Positions 17,301 to 25,775 of a stretch of DNA of 64,000 nucleotides are shown in pieces (position 1 is the first letter of the stretch; every line of letters starts with the position of its first letter). Location: assembly GCA_002213445.1 (NCBI GenBank), contig NJIE01000018.1:23739-87738 (forward strand), given 5' to 3'. The notes beneath the pieces are model-generated. The model ran no database searches, was not told the DNA's origin, and saw only the letters and a list, made by a program, of their open reading frames with translations. A program made the position numbers and the translations under genes. This DNA comes from Xenophilus sp. AP218F. Lineage in GTDB: Bacteria; Pseudomonadota; Gammaproteobacteria; Burkholderiales; Chromobacteriaceae.

Positions 17301-18222
17301 CATCCGCACCCAGGCCGAGTTCGAACAGGTGTTCGGCGACGGCTCCGGCGAAAAAACCATCGCCGACAACAGCACCATCATCCTGCTGCCGCCGCGCGAG
17401 CACGGCCACAGCCACCCCTACACCCGCCTCGACGGCAGCCGCATCGAGCCGGGCTGCGACGAATGGCAAGCCATCGCCGCCTACGCGCTACGCAACCCGG
17501 TGCGGCTGGGCAGCGGCGTCAGCATCGTCGGCTTCAACGAAGACGCGATGCGCGTGATCAAGACCGCCGCCGATTGCCGCTTCCTGATCGAAGGCCGCCC
17601 GGCGCAGCCTGTCGTCCAGGTCGCGCTGCAAGGCTTCACCTTCGACGGCGCCGGCCTGCCGTATGGCGGCCACGGCGGCGCGATCAGCCTGCGCCACGCC
17701 CGCGACGTCGTCGTCTCGGCCCGCCTGGTGGGCCACGTGGCGCGCGGCAACGGCGGCGCGCTGTTCGCGGAGAATAGCCGCCGCGTCAAGGCCGACAACA
17801 TCCACGCCTGCTTCGCGCAAAGCGACGCCCCGCGCGCGCGCCTGAGCTTCGGCGGCGCGGCCTACGGTCTTTCCGACAGCGACATCGTCGCCAGCCGCTG
17901 CTACGCCGACGTCGGCGGCGCGGTGGCCCAGTGCCACGACAGCCGCGCCCGCGCGCAAGGCTGCCAGGCGCTGTACGGCGGCGCGGCCTACGCCAGCGAA
18001 CGGCTGACGCTGAACGCGCGTTACTGCACCGCCCACTACCAGGGCGGCGGCGCTTACGGCTGCCCGGACCTGACCGCCAGCGGCTACTGGACCGGCAACT
18101 ACAGCTCGCAATTCGGCAACCGCAACATCGCCGCCTACACCGGCAACCGCCAGTGGAACCTGTGGCGCGGCGACTTCATCGAGCGCCGCATCGAACCGGG
18201 CTGGCACTGCCACGACCTGTAA
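14398..18222 (+). CDS. eCIS tail fibre 1 (Afp13-position), repetitive with beta-helix C-terminus
   Basis: A 1274-residue fibre expected to determine target binding. Residues 1-30 (TRADLETKFGNNQTPTGEDF then KSLLAS) form a docking motif also found in the second fibre at 34534. Residues ~50-830 are a long array of short beta repeats (GLKVENGIAGDSLHVSQGMQ, ADTAQIGGDVTIGGFLDAAG). One ~226-bp block at 15760-15985 recurs almost exactly at 16111-16336. Near residue 830 a junction (LEIRNPHQNTTPLMVSPSGA) resembles phage-fibre transition segments. The last ~330 residues look like a right-handed beta-helix (GGHGGAISLRHARDVVV, GNGGALFAENSRRV, GGAAYGLSDSDIV), as in pectate-lyase-like receptor-binding heads. 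A GGACG site precedes the ATG. Confidence 0.85.
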   Translation: MTPQTTRADLETKFGNNQTPTGEDFKSLLASTLIQRDDGVRLSDDQSTLTLSKPAQATQGLSVGQTFKAQGDARFDRAVNVGGAAVFNDALSVGKAAAFQDKVNVVGPLSLNDLHANGPAAFQNDIAVQGDATLAKGLAVQGAATFKEGFAAAKPASFAQGFSADGPAVFNQALSANGPADFKQTLTANGPAVFNQSLTAHIAPDLQNGLSVAGLANFDAAVGKVTVLAGNGLEVRGDSALSTLSVSGDAKIHANLEVQDRIRAESLHLDGNAELDGGARLSGLLAVAGPANLQGGAAVKNGLVADTLAVNGALQAAADARVDGNLALGSQLAVAGPSQLRGGLAVTQGIVGDTLHINQSMQVADGAQIGGDATLGGFLSVAGPAALNGGLTVENGIAGDSLNVAGALRAGGPGRIDGGLTLGDFLTTAGQTELQGGLKVANGIVGDSLHLSGGMQVADTVQIGGDATLGGFLSVAGPAALNGGLKVENGIAGDSLHVSQGMQVADTAQIGGDVTIGGFLDAAGPARLNGGLKVENGIAGDSLTLGGPARLDGGAAVQGGLASDSLHVSQGMQVADTVQIGGDATLGGFLSVAGPAALNGGLKVENGIAGDSLHVSQGMQVADTAQIGGDVTIGGFLDAAGPARLNDSLTVAAHAEVGGDARVAGQASLSGGVVISPSQQETIPLEIRNPHQNTTPLMVSPSGAIGVNTAQPAAQLHVVAQDKRAPLRIALPGADGKEMAALSVNAAGQLAIGRDSACAALDVAGDGLLDGTLRVLRDLDVDGKAVLHQAQVETALNVDGAATVKGALTADGAALFGNGQTTHGQAVFHNDVDAKASLSIAGALSAQGDADLKKTLRVRGALAADDAAQLNGALTVAGAALFQNALEVKKAIKVADHSELSGGVTVLGQANLKGGMTLAHGDMVHTISADPYLGEEDANHRTLATQLAVKSYVDTYASPFGRGGRTWSIRTQAEFEQVFGDGSGEKTIADNSTIILLPPREHGHSHPYTRLDGSRIEPGCDEWQAIAAYALRNPVRLGSGVSIVGFNEDAMRVIKTAADCRFLIEGRPAQPVVQVALQGFTFDGAGLPYGGHGGAISLRHARDVVVSARLVGHVARGNGGALFAENSRRVKADNIHACFAQSDAPRARLSFGGAAYGLSDSDIVASRCYADVGGAVAQCHDSRARAQGCQALYGGAAYASERLTLNARYCTAHYQGGGAYGCPDLTASGYWTGNYSSQFGNRNIAAYTGNRQWNLWRGDFIERRIEPGWHCHDL
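15760..16336 (+). repeat. Near-identical internal fibre repeat, offset 351 bp
   Basis: The block starting ATGCAAGTGGCCGATACCGT at 15760 recurs at 16111, offset 351 bp (117 codons). Each copy runs ~226 bp with only a few silent differences. It is an in-frame duplication inside the fibre shaft and could change shaft length by recombination. Confidence 0.82.
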
Positions 18223-18291
18223 CCCTCCCCATCCTTCCCCGCGGCGGCCGCCCGCGCCGCCGCGCGCACGCTTTCCTCTCTGGAGCCCGCT

Positions 18292-18744
18292 ATGACCCGC
18301 TACATCAAATGCTCGCGCCTCAACGGCCTGGTGATCGACGACACGCTGGCCGCCGACGCCGGCGACCTGATCCAGCCCAACCTGTTCTGGGTAGCCGTGG
18401 AACCCAACGCCCAGGGCGGCGGCGACTGGCAACGCCGCCACCCCAACGACGTGGTGATCTTCTCGCCCCTGCCGCCCTTCGCCGACAACGACCCGCGCCC
18501 CATCGTGCCGGCGCGCCAGGGCGGCTTCCAGCATCAGATCGATGCCGCCGCCCCGCTGCTCAAGCAGCTGGAGCGCCAGGACCAGGACACGCTGATGCGC
18601 GCCAGGCTGGACCAATGGTGCATGAGCCAGCCGGAAGGCAATGAACAGGCCTTCCTCGACCAGGGCCGCCTGGACCCGGCCTCGCCGCGCTACCGCGCCT
18701 ACCAGCAAGCGCTGCAAGCCCTCAAGCGCGAACACGGCCTGTAA
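18292..18744 (+). CDS. Small protein of unknown function between fibre and tape measure
   Basis: A 150-residue protein (MTRYIKCSRLNGLVIDD ... QALKREHGL). It is acidic-to-neutral, without a signal peptide or membrane segment. The N-terminal half seems beta-rich and the C-terminal half helical (AAPLLKQLERQDQDTLMRARLDQW). ATG 18292 follows a CTGGAG site. The stop lies 6 bp before the tape-measure-like start, so it is part of the eCIS operon. Its place just after the fibre would fit a fibre chaperone or assembly factor, but this is inference from position only. Confidence 0.7.
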   Translation: MTRYIKCSRLNGLVIDDTLAADAGDLIQPNLFWVAVEPNAQGGGDWQRRHPNDVVIFSPLPPFADNDPRPIVPARQGGFQHQIDAAAPLLKQLERQDQDTLMRARLDQWCMSQPEGNEQAFLDQGRLDPASPRYRAYQQALQALKREHGL

Positions 18745-18750
18745 ATCGCC

Positions 18751-21453
18751 ATGACCGAACTGACCGTCGACAGGATGACCCTGGACGCGCGCCTGCCGCG
18801 CGCCGACAACGCCCTCATCGACCGCCTCCAGCGCGCGCTGTCGCGCTGGAGCGACGAGAGCCGCCTGCGCGCGCCGGACAATCTGGCCGCGCGGGTGCTG
18901 CCCGCGCTGACGCTGGACCTGGGCCGCATCCCCGAAGCCGATCTGGAACGCGAACTGACGGCGCGGCTGGACCGCGCGCTCGCCGCCGCGCTGGCCGGCC
19001 TGACGCCGCCGCTGGACGAGCGCGGCCGCCGCGCCGAAATCGCCCGCTGGCTGCAACACGGCACGCCGCTGTGGACCCAGCCCTCGCTCAGCGCCACCGC
19101 GCTGGGCGCGCTGCTCTACAGCGAACTGCGCCGCGGCGACGGCGCGGCGTGGCTGACGCCGCTGCTCTCCCGCCAGGCGGCCAGACTGCGCCTGCTGCGC
19201 CTGCCCGCGCCGCTGGTGGAGGCGATACTGGACTGGCTGGAACAAGCGCTGCCCGTCGCCAAACCGGACGGCAACGCCGACAACGCCGCCGCCCGGCTCG
19301 CTCGACCCGCCGCCGGGGCGGACGAAGCCGGAGCCGAATCCCAGACGGCGCGCCGCGGCCCAGCATCCGGCGCCGGAGACGCCGCGCCGGACGCCGCCCG
19401 ACAGTCCGAAGCGGAAACCGCCTGCGGGCTCACTTCCGACTCGACACCCGCCGGTGCCGCCGCCGAAGACCTGGCCCCGTCCGCCGCGACGGACACGGGG
19501 CAGGCAGCCGGCCAGACCGCCTCCCGCGCCGCCCGGCCCCAGGCCGCCGGCGAGGCCGAAAGCGATGCGGAGCGCCCCTCGACGCCGGCCCAGCGGCTGG
19601 CGCGGCTGCTCAACGTCTGGGACGACGCCCAGCCGCTCAGCGGCCGCGAACGCGGCTACTGGCGTCGCCTGCTCAAGGACATAGAACACGGCCTCGCCGC
19701 CGGCCCCGGCGGCGACGACGCCTGGCTTGAGTGGCTGACGGCAGAAGTGGCCCGCCGCGGCGCGCCGCCCGGCCTCGCGCCCTTGCTGGACGCCCTGCTG
19801 GAACACAGCCGGCTGCCCTTGCGCCCCGGCACCCTGCGCGCCAGGCGGCGGGTGCAGGCGCTGCGCGGCGGCGAGATCTCGGACGGCGCGGCCGACCTCG
19901 CCGGCCGGCTGCTGCACGCGCTGGGCAAGACGCCGCGCCTCGTCCCGCTTCTGGACGCGCTGCGCGCCGCCGAAGCGGAATTGCCGCCGGCGCGCCTGAA
20001 CGCCGCCTTGCGGCTGTGGCTGGCCAACGCCTGGCGCATCCTGCAGCCGGAAGCGCGCGCCTGGCCGCAAAGCGACGCCGAAGCCGCCGCCCGGCTGCGC
20101 CAGACCCTGCGCGAAGACGCGCGCCAGGCCGCCCTCCCCGCCTTGCTGGCCGCGCTGGAGGCCAGAATCGCCGAAGCCCGCGCCGCCGACAGCGACGAGC
20201 GCGCGTTGTGCGACCTGATCGAACTGCCGCGCCTGCTGGCCAGCCCGGCGCTGCCGGCGCGGCTGGCCGAGCAGCTGGAGCGCTTCCTCGCCGCCTCCGC
20301 GCCCGGCCTGCGCTGGCGGCGCAAGCTCAACCGCCAGCTGCGGCTCTGGAGCGAGGGCCGCGCCGCGCCGCAAGACTACGCCTGGGAACAGGAAGCGCGC
20401 GAGCGGCTGGCGGCGTGGGCAAGCCGCCTCGCCCCGCTGGCCGCCAGCCCCGTGCAGATCGCCGCGCTGCGGGCCTGCCGCGCGCCCGGCGACGCGCACC
20501 GCCAGGCGCTGGCCGCCCGCTTGCTGGCGCTGGAGAAACTGCTGCCGCCGCTGCTGGGCGCCCATCCTGAACTCGCCGCCGCCCCGCACTGGCAGCAGCA
20601 GCTCAAGCGGCTGCGGCTCAAACTGTGGCGCGGCGCGGCCGCGCCCTGGCAACCGCTGGCCGAAGCGCTGGCGGCGCAATGCGCCGACGCGCAAGGCCTG
20701 CCCGGCCTGTGGCCGGACGCCTTGACGCTGGACGAAGACACGCTGGCGCAGAGGCTGGAAGCGGCGCGCGAACCGGCGCTGGCCCAGGCCTGGCAAGCGG
20801 CCCGCGCCCTCTCGCGCCCCTTGCGCGGCGACGAGCGCCGCCAATGGCGCGAGGCGGCCGACGCGCTGCGCCAGCTGCTGGACGGGCAAAGCCTGGATCA
20901 GGACAGCCGCTTCTGGTGCGACGACGCCGGCCTGGTGCTGCTGTGGCCCTTCCTGCCGGAGTGGTTCCGCCGCGCCGGCTGGCTGGACGACGACGGCCAC
21001 TGGCTGGACGAAGCTTGCCAGCTCAAGGCCTGGCGCGCGCTGGCCGGCCTGATCGGCCGCGCCGAAGACCACGAGCAAGGCCACACCGCCAGGCTGCTGG
21101 CCGGGCTGGAAATCGACGAGCCGCTGGCCGACGCGCCGGAAATGTCGGCGGCGGAAAGCGCCGCCTGTTCCGACGCCTGCGCCGCTTTCGAACAGGCCTG
21201 GGCCGCGGCCATGCCCGCCATGCCGCTGGCCAGCGGCATCTCCCAGCTGTTCCTGCGCCGCCAGGGCGTCTGGCGCATCAGCCAGGCCGGCTGGCAGCTG
21301 AGCGTGGAGGGCCAGTCGCAAGACATCCTGCTCGCCCGCCTGCCCTGGTCGCTGGGGCTGGCCATGCTGCCCTGGCGCGAAGACCTGCTCACCATCAACT
21401 GGCAGCGCCCGGCGCTGCCCGCCGCCGAAGAGAACCCGCATGCACCCGACTGA
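18751..21453 (+). CDS. eCIS tape-measure-like protein (Afp14-position, CIS_TMP type)
   Basis: A 900-residue helical protein between the fibre and the AAA+ ATPase, the Afp14 position. The N-terminus (VDRMTLDARLPRADNALIDR, LQRALSRWSDESRLRA, LARVLPALTLDLGRIPE-like) and C-terminus (ISQLFLRRQGVWRISQAGWQ, LPWSLGLAMLPWREDLLTI) match the contractile injection system tape-measure pattern as I recall it. Residues ~175-275 are a low-complexity Ala/Pro-rich insertion, the likely flexible or length-variable part. Tape measures set particle length, so a 900-residue protein could mean a shorter particle than Afp. It overlaps the ATPase gene by 14 bp. Confidence 0.75.
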   Translation: MTELTVDRMTLDARLPRADNALIDRLQRALSRWSDESRLRAPDNLAARVLPALTLDLGRIPEADLERELTARLDRALAAALAGLTPPLDERGRRAEIARWLQHGTPLWTQPSLSATALGALLYSELRRGDGAAWLTPLLSRQAARLRLLRLPAPLVEAILDWLEQALPVAKPDGNADNAAARLARPAAGADEAGAESQTARRGPASGAGDAAPDAARQSEAETACGLTSDSTPAGAAAEDLAPSAATDTGQAAGQTASRAARPQAAGEAESDAERPSTPAQRLARLLNVWDDAQPLSGRERGYWRRLLKDIEHGLAAGPGGDDAWLEWLTAEVARRGAPPGLAPLLDALLEHSRLPLRPGTLRARRRVQALRGGEISDGAADLAGRLLHALGKTPRLVPLLDALRAAEAELPPARLNAALRLWLANAWRILQPEARAWPQSDAEAAARLRQTLREDARQAALPALLAALEARIAEARAADSDERALCDLIELPRLLASPALPARLAEQLERFLAASAPGLRWRRKLNRQLRLWSEGRAAPQDYAWEQEARERLAAWASRLAPLAASPVQIAALRACRAPGDAHRQALAARLLALEKLLPPLLGAHPELAAAPHWQQQLKRLRLKLWRGAAAPWQPLAEALAAQCADAQGLPGLWPDALTLDEDTLAQRLEAAREPALAQAWQAARALSRPLRGDERRQWREAADALRQLLDGQSLDQDSRFWCDDAGLVLLWPFLPEWFRRAGWLDDDGHWLDEACQLKAWRALAGLIGRAEDHEQGHTARLLAGLEIDEPLADAPEMSAAESAACSDACAAFEQAWAAAMPAMPLASGISQLFLRRQGVWRISQAGWQLSVEGQSQDILLARLPWSLGLAMLPWREDLLTINWQRPALPAAEENPHAPD

Positions 21454-23287
21454 CTGGGGTTTTGAACCCGACGCGCTGCTGGACGCCGCGCTCGCCATGC
21501 TGGAGCGCGGCGACGAAGCCGCCTGGGCCGACGCCTGCCGCGCGGCGCTGGCCGGCGCGCGCGCGCCGCAAGCGCTGGCGCGGCTGGACCTGAACGGCTT
21601 CGACGCCGTCTGCCTGGCCCTGGCGCTCGCGCTGGACGCCGGCCACCCGGCCGCGGCGGCGCTGGCCGGCGAGCGCGGCCCAAGCCTGCACCTGCTGGCG
21701 CAGCTGGCCAGCCCACAAGCCGACGACTACCCGGCCGCGCTGGCGCGTTTGGCCGACGGCCCGCTCGCCCGCCGCCGCCTGCTGATCCACGGCGGCGGCG
21801 ACAACTGGGCCCGCCTGCGGCTCAGCCCGCAACTGGCCCAGCAGCTGGCGGCCGGCCGCGGCCAGACGCTGGACCTCAACCGCCTGCTGCTGCGGCTGCC
21901 CGCGCCCCCCGGGCTGCTGGCCCGCCCCGGCCTGCCGGCGGCGCGCGGCTGCCAGCTCACCGGCCCGACGGGCAGCGGCCGCAAAAGCGCGCTCCTGGCC
22001 GCCGCCGGCGACGCGCCGGTCTATCTCGCCAACAGCGAACGCTTTTACCAGTTCGACGCGCCCGAAGAGCTGCTGGCCGATCTGCTGACCTTCGTCGATC
22101 TCAACCACGGCTGGCTGTTGTGGCCGGACGAGGACCGGCTGATCCGCCACCCCACCTTGCTCGCGCAGATCGAGGCCTGGCTGGACGGCCACCCCGAGCG
22201 CCGCTTCGCGCGGTTGGCGGAACGGCCGGAGCACGCCCCGGCCTGCCTCGCCGCCGAATGGCGCTTCGGCCTGCCCGCGCCGGAAGAAGCCGCCTTGCTG
22301 TGGCGCGCGCTGTGCGGCGACGCCGGCCCCGCCGACGCCGAGCTGGCCGAGCTGGCCGCGCGTTACCCGCTCCTGCCCGGCGACATGCGCCGGGTGGCCG
22401 ACGCCGCCCGCGCCCACGGTTTGAGCGCCGCCGCGCTGGGCGCCGCCTGCTTGGGCCACCAGCCCTCCAGCCTGGGCGCGCTGGCGCGGCGCGTGGCCCC
22501 GCGGGCGCGGCTGGCCGACATGACCCTGGCAGACGGGGAACGCGCCGCGCTGGCCGAACTCTCGCTGCGCTACCGCGAACGCGGCCGCCTGCGCGCCGAA
22601 GGGCTCACCCACGCCGACGGCCTCACCGCCCTGTTCTGGGGCAAACCCGGCACCGGCAAGACGCTGGCCGCCCACGCGCTGGCCGCCGAGCTGGCGCTGC
22701 CGCTCTACCAGGTCAATCTGGCCCAGGTGAGCAGCAAGTGGATAGGCGAAACCGAAAAACACCTGGCCGCGCTGTTCGACGCCGCCGAGCGCCAACCCTG
22801 CCTGCTGTTCTTCGACGAGGCCGACGCGGTGTTCGGCAAGCGCAGCGAGGTGAAGGACAGCCACGACCGCAACGCCAACCTGTCGGTCAGCTACCTGCTG
22901 CAAAGGCTGGACGAAAGCAGCGCGCTGGCCATCCTCGCCAGCAACTTCAAGCAGAACCTGGACCCGGCCTTCCTGCGCCGCTTCGCCATCGCCATCGAAT
23001 TTTCCGACCCGGACCCGGGGCGGCGGCTCTCCTTGTGGCAGGCGCGCGCCGGACAACTGGAGCTGCCGCCGGAAAGGCTGGCCGCGCTGGCCAGAGACTT
23101 CGAACTCACCCCGGCGCAGGTGGCCAACGTGGCGCTGGGCGCGCGTCTGGCCCAACTGGCCTACCCGGCGCTGTCCCCGGCCGAACGGCTGGCCCACGCG
23201 CTGCTACGCGAATTCGACAAAACCAACCAGCGCTATCCGCTGCAAACGCGCGTGAACGCCTGGCTGCAAGGAAACCGCCATGTATAA
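21440..23287 (+). CDS. eCIS AAA+ ATPase (Afp15-like)
   Basis: A 615-residue AAA+ ATPase required for particle assembly or cargo loading in Afp/PVC systems. Visible motifs are Walker A GKPGTGKT near residue 400, Walker B CLLFFDEADAVFG near 453-465, sensor 1 ILASNFKQN near 495, and an arginine-finger region FLRRFAIAIEF near 510. The N-terminal ~370 residues include a degenerate second nucleotide-binding-like segment (GPTGSGRKSALLAAAG). The gene overlaps both neighbours (14 bp upstream, 8 bp downstream), showing tight translational coupling. Confidence 0.93.
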   Translation: MHPTDWGFEPDALLDAALAMLERGDEAAWADACRAALAGARAPQALARLDLNGFDAVCLALALALDAGHPAAAALAGERGPSLHLLAQLASPQADDYPAALARLADGPLARRRLLIHGGGDNWARLRLSPQLAQQLAAGRGQTLDLNRLLLRLPAPPGLLARPGLPAARGCQLTGPTGSGRKSALLAAAGDAPVYLANSERFYQFDAPEELLADLLTFVDLNHGWLLWPDEDRLIRHPTLLAQIEAWLDGHPERRFARLAERPEHAPACLAAEWRFGLPAPEEAALLWRALCGDAGPADAELAELAARYPLLPGDMRRVADAARAHGLSAAALGAACLGHQPSSLGALARRVAPRARLADMTLADGERAALAELSLRYRERGRLRAEGLTHADGLTALFWGKPGTGKTLAAHALAAELALPLYQVNLAQVSSKWIGETEKHLAALFDAAERQPCLLFFDEADAVFGKRSEVKDSHDRNANLSVSYLLQRLDESSALAILASNFKQNLDPAFLRRFAIAIEFSDPDPGRRLSLWQARAGQLELPPERLAALARDFELTPAQVANVALGARLAQLAYPALSPAERLAHALLREFDKTNQRYPLQTRVNAWLQGNRHV

Positions 23288-24179
23288 CAGCAACTTCGCG
23301 CTGCTCACCCGCGCGCTGCAAACCCTGCTGGCGCAAAACGTGCTGGCCAACGTGCCCGGCCTGAAAATCACCACCGCCGTCCCCGGCCGCGACTTTCAAA
23401 GCCGGCTGTCGGAGCGGTCCGAGCCGGTGCTCAATCTTTACCTCACCGGCGTCCGCCAGGACCTCAGCCGCCGCATGAGCGACCCGGGCGCCATCCTGCG
23501 CGCCGGCGACAACAAAAGCGGCGCCACCGACGCCTTCCCGCGCATCATCGCCCTCACCTACATGGTGACCGCCTGGAGCAGCGAAGGCGACAATGACGCC
23601 GAAATGCAGCAGGACCTGCTCTATCGCGTGCTGCAGGGCATGACCAACTACCCGGAGCTGCCGGACGCCATCGCCAAGCAGGCCGGCCTCGACACCAACG
23701 GCTTTCCGGTGCAGCTGGACATGCTGCACGAGCGCGACGGCGGCATCCGCAGCGGCGATTACTGGAGCGCGCTGGGCACGCCGCCGCGCCCGCTGCTGGA
23801 GCTCACCGCGCTGATCCCCATCCAGGAAGGCAGCCCGGCCACCCTGCCGCTGATCCGCGAGCTGGGCTACGACGCCCACCCGCTGCAAGACGCGCCGCCG
23901 CCCACGCCGCCAGCGCAAAACCCGCAGATATCCGGCATCGTCAGCGCGCCCTTCCCGCCCAATCTGCTGCAGCTGCAGCTGCGCGGCATGGAAACCGGCC
24001 ACCGCAGCGCCTGGATCCGCCCGGACGCGCAAGGCCGCTTCAGCGTCAACAGCCTGCCGGACGACGACTACATGATCCGCCTGGCCCCGGACGACAAGGC
24101 CCTGGCCAAGAAATGGTGGGGGCCGCTGCTGGCCGACGTCTTGAACGACGGCGAAACCGTCAAAGTCACCTGGGGCTGA
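23280..24179 (+). CDS. eCIS tail terminator, Afp16-like (DUF4255)
   Basis: A 299-residue protein whose N-terminal ~180 residues fit DUF4255 (YNSNFALLTRALQTLLAQNV, LNLYLTGVRQDLS, RIIALTYMVTAWS, EMQQDLLYRVLQGM, PLLELTALIPI). Afp16 caps the sheath-tube end distal to the baseplate and sets length. A proline-rich linker (PPPTPPAQNP) joins a C-terminal beta domain (ISGIVSAPFPPNLLQLQLRG ... DDYMIRLAPDD). It is the last core gene of the locus; no more eCIS structural genes follow until the second fibre at 34.5 kb. Confidence 0.92.
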   Translation: MYNSNFALLTRALQTLLAQNVLANVPGLKITTAVPGRDFQSRLSERSEPVLNLYLTGVRQDLSRRMSDPGAILRAGDNKSGATDAFPRIIALTYMVTAWSSEGDNDAEMQQDLLYRVLQGMTNYPELPDAIAKQAGLDTNGFPVQLDMLHERDGGIRSGDYWSALGTPPRPLLELTALIPIQEGSPATLPLIRELGYDAHPLQDAPPPTPPAQNPQISGIVSAPFPPNLLQLQLRGMETGHRSAWIRPDAQGRFSVNSLPDDDYMIRLAPDDKALAKKWWGPLLADVLNDGETVKVTWG

Positions 24180-24209
24180 CCCACTCCACTCGCCAGGAAA
24201 GGAAACCGC

Positions 24210-24650
24210 ATGCACGTAGCCGCCACAACCAACGGCTTTGACGCCTCCCACTGGGCCGCGGACCGGGCCAGCGCGCTGGCGAAATCCCGCGCCCGGGTCA
24301 ATGGCGGCGCGGTGAATCAAAGCGTCTGCTTCAACAGCGTGGACCATAACGACGACGCCCTGCGCAACCGGATGGTAGATGCAGTGAAAGGCACAACCGC
24401 CACCGGCGACACGGTCGTCAAAAAAAGCTCCAGCAAGCTCTACAGCTGGGCCGGCGTCTCCATCCCTTCCGGCAGCGCGATCCGCAACGCCATGTCGGCC
24501 TGGAAGCAAGACGGCACGCTCAGAGACAACAGCGGTTTCGCATCTCCCAAGTGGTACGGCACCATCTGGCTGGGCAAAACCAAATCGGAAGAATGGAGCC
24601 GCGCGGTGATGTACCACATCGGCTACGAGCGGGCCTACAACGGCCAGTGA
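24210..24650 (+). CDS. Unknown 146-residue protein directly after eCIS core
   Basis: I do not recognise this protein (MHVAATTNGFDASHWAADRA ... MYHIGYERAYNGQ). It has no signal peptide or membrane segment. It is rich in Ser, Ala, Asn and Trp, with an FNSVDHNDDALRN segment and a Trp-rich C-terminal half (FASPKWYGTIWLGKTKSEEW). ATG 24210 is preceded by AGGAAAGGAAACC, a strong ribosome site, 30 bp after the Afp16-like stop, so it is probably co-transcribed with the particle genes. Cargo or a cargo chaperone is possible from position; the sequence gives no direct evidence of toxicity. Confidence 0.7.
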   Translation: MHVAATTNGFDASHWAADRASALAKSRARVNGGAVNQSVCFNSVDHNDDALRNRMVDAVKGTTATGDTVVKKSSSKLYSWAGVSIPSGSAIRNAMSAWKQDGTLRDNSGFASPKWYGTIWLGKTKSEEWSRAVMYHIGYERAYNGQ

Positions 24651-24760
24651 TCGGACACGCTGGCCTTTTTGCCGGGAATCAATAATTCAATTAGCATTAG
24701 AAGGCATTGGACTCTATGAAGAACAGGCAACACCCGTCCTCTTACTTCCGGAGCCTGACC

Positions 24761-25030
24761 ATGTCCATCAAAGTCACCAACAACTCCAACGAAACCTACC
24801 AGGTCGCCATCAACCAATGGGGTACCGGCGGCGATACCAGCTATTTCACGCTCACCCCGGGCAAGAGCGATAGCTGGGATCGCACCGACTTCCGCGGCTT
24901 TGTGCTGTCCTTGCAGGCGCGCGGCAAAAGCACGGCCTACATCGTTTTCCCGGAAGACGACATCAGCATCAATGAAAGCAATGTCACGGCCAATGGCAAA
25001 GCGCTCAATCACGCTGTGGCCGCCGCCTGA
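24761..25030 (+). CDS. Small beta-rich protein of unknown function
   Basis: An 89-residue protein (MSIKVTNNSNETYQVAINQW ... GKALNHAVAAA). The alternating pattern with Asn/Gly/Trp suggests a small beta-sandwich or lectin-like fold. I choose ATG 24761 over an in-frame start 54 bp upstream because CGGAG lies at the right spacing before it, and the extra residues (MDSMKNRQHPSSYFR) look unlike protein. A strong bidirectional terminator follows. It could be a surface-binding or accessory cargo protein; function unknown. Confidence 0.7.
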   Translation: MSIKVTNNSNETYQVAINQWGTGGDTSYFTLTPGKSDSWDRTDFRGFVLSLQARGKSTAYIVFPEDDISINESNVTANGKALNHAVAAA

Positions 25031-25053
25031 GTTTCCAAACCGGCCCCGCAATG

Positions 25054-25082
25054 AAAAAACCCGCCAAGGCGGGTTTTTTTCA
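25054..25082 (+). terminator. Bidirectional intrinsic terminator
   Basis: The stem CCCGCC/GGCGGG is flanked by A6 and T7 runs, so it can end transcription from both the + strand small gene and the convergent - strand nuclease gene at 25121-25690. Confidence 0.9.
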
Positions 25083-25120
25083 TTGCGGGCGCGGCCAAGT
25101 CACAGGGCCAAGGCGCGAAG

Positions 25121-25690
25121 TCAGGCGGCTTCATTGCTTACCCACAGCGTGGGCGTGCTGGATTTCAATGCGCCGGAGGGAGCGTAAACATCGGTATTGG
25201 CTCTGACCCAGCGACAGAAGTAATCCATATAGCCGCTGCCGTTCAGCGTCGCCTGGTCCGCTGTGCTCAACTTGGTTCCCCCCAGCGCGGCCGCCGTAGG
25301 GGCACCGCCGCTGTAATCGGCTGTCACCGAATACCGGATGTTGTCGCCGGCCTCGATGGCGCTTTTCGCGTCCTTCTCGAAGTAATTCAGCATGGTGGTG
25401 TTGGCGCTTTTGGTGATCGGCGTCAGGTTATCCATATTGTCGCCGCCGCCGATGTGATGGTTGAGCAAGTGGCCCTGCACCATATAGTTTTCAGCAAACG
25501 TCTGGATGCCCGCGGACAAGCCTTTCAAGCCGCCCCACCAGCTGGGGCGCGACGCCGGCGGCGACTTGCCCGCCGCCTTCAGGGCGGCCTTCTCCGCGCC
25601 AAATAGCTCTGCTTCCATTGCCGTGCCGCAATCATTCCTTCGCTTGCCGAACCCAGCCTTGGAATGGGTACAACCCTTTATGACCTGCAT
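25121..25690 (-). CDS. Putative DNA/RNA non-specific endonuclease-like protein (candidate eCIS payload)
   Basis: A 189-residue protein. Residues 73-97 read GHLLNHHIGGG then DNMDNLTPITKSAN, which parallels the (D)RGHL...N..P....N core of non-specific endonucleases (Endonuclea_NS type): catalytic His74 and metal-site Asn97, with N88 in the NLxPI strand. The following FEKDAKSAIEAGDNIRYSV strand-helix pattern also fits. Start 25690 is chosen because AGGAGG lies 8 bp upstream; a longer reading frame to 25819 runs back into the repeat element and is less likely. A second protein with the same core is encoded at 32683-33816. There is no signal peptide, so delivery by a particle rather than Sec export is plausible, but this is inference. 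No immunity gene is evident. Confidence 0.68.
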   Translation of the reverse strand: MQVIKGCTHSKAGFGKRRNDCGTAMEAELFGAEKAALKAAGKSPPASRPSWWGGLKGLSAGIQTFAENYMVQGHLLNHHIGGGDNMDNLTPITKSANTTMLNYFEKDAKSAIEAGDNIRYSVTADYSGGAPTAAALGGTKLSTADQATLNGSGYMDYFCRWVRANTDVYAPSGALKSSTPTLWVSNEAA

Positions 25691-25775
25691 GCTGCTTTCC
25701 TCCTGGTTTGTCGTCTCGGATAGAGATTCGCCAACGCCTCCTCCTTCCGGAACACATCTCCCGGATGCCGCCAGC

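Noticed and set aside
17488..21498. 1336-residue open frame on the - strand
   Set aside because: Antisense shadow of the fibre end and tape-measure genes. GC-rich codon bias creates long empty frames; the translation is Gly/Gln/Arg-rich low complexity with no motifs.
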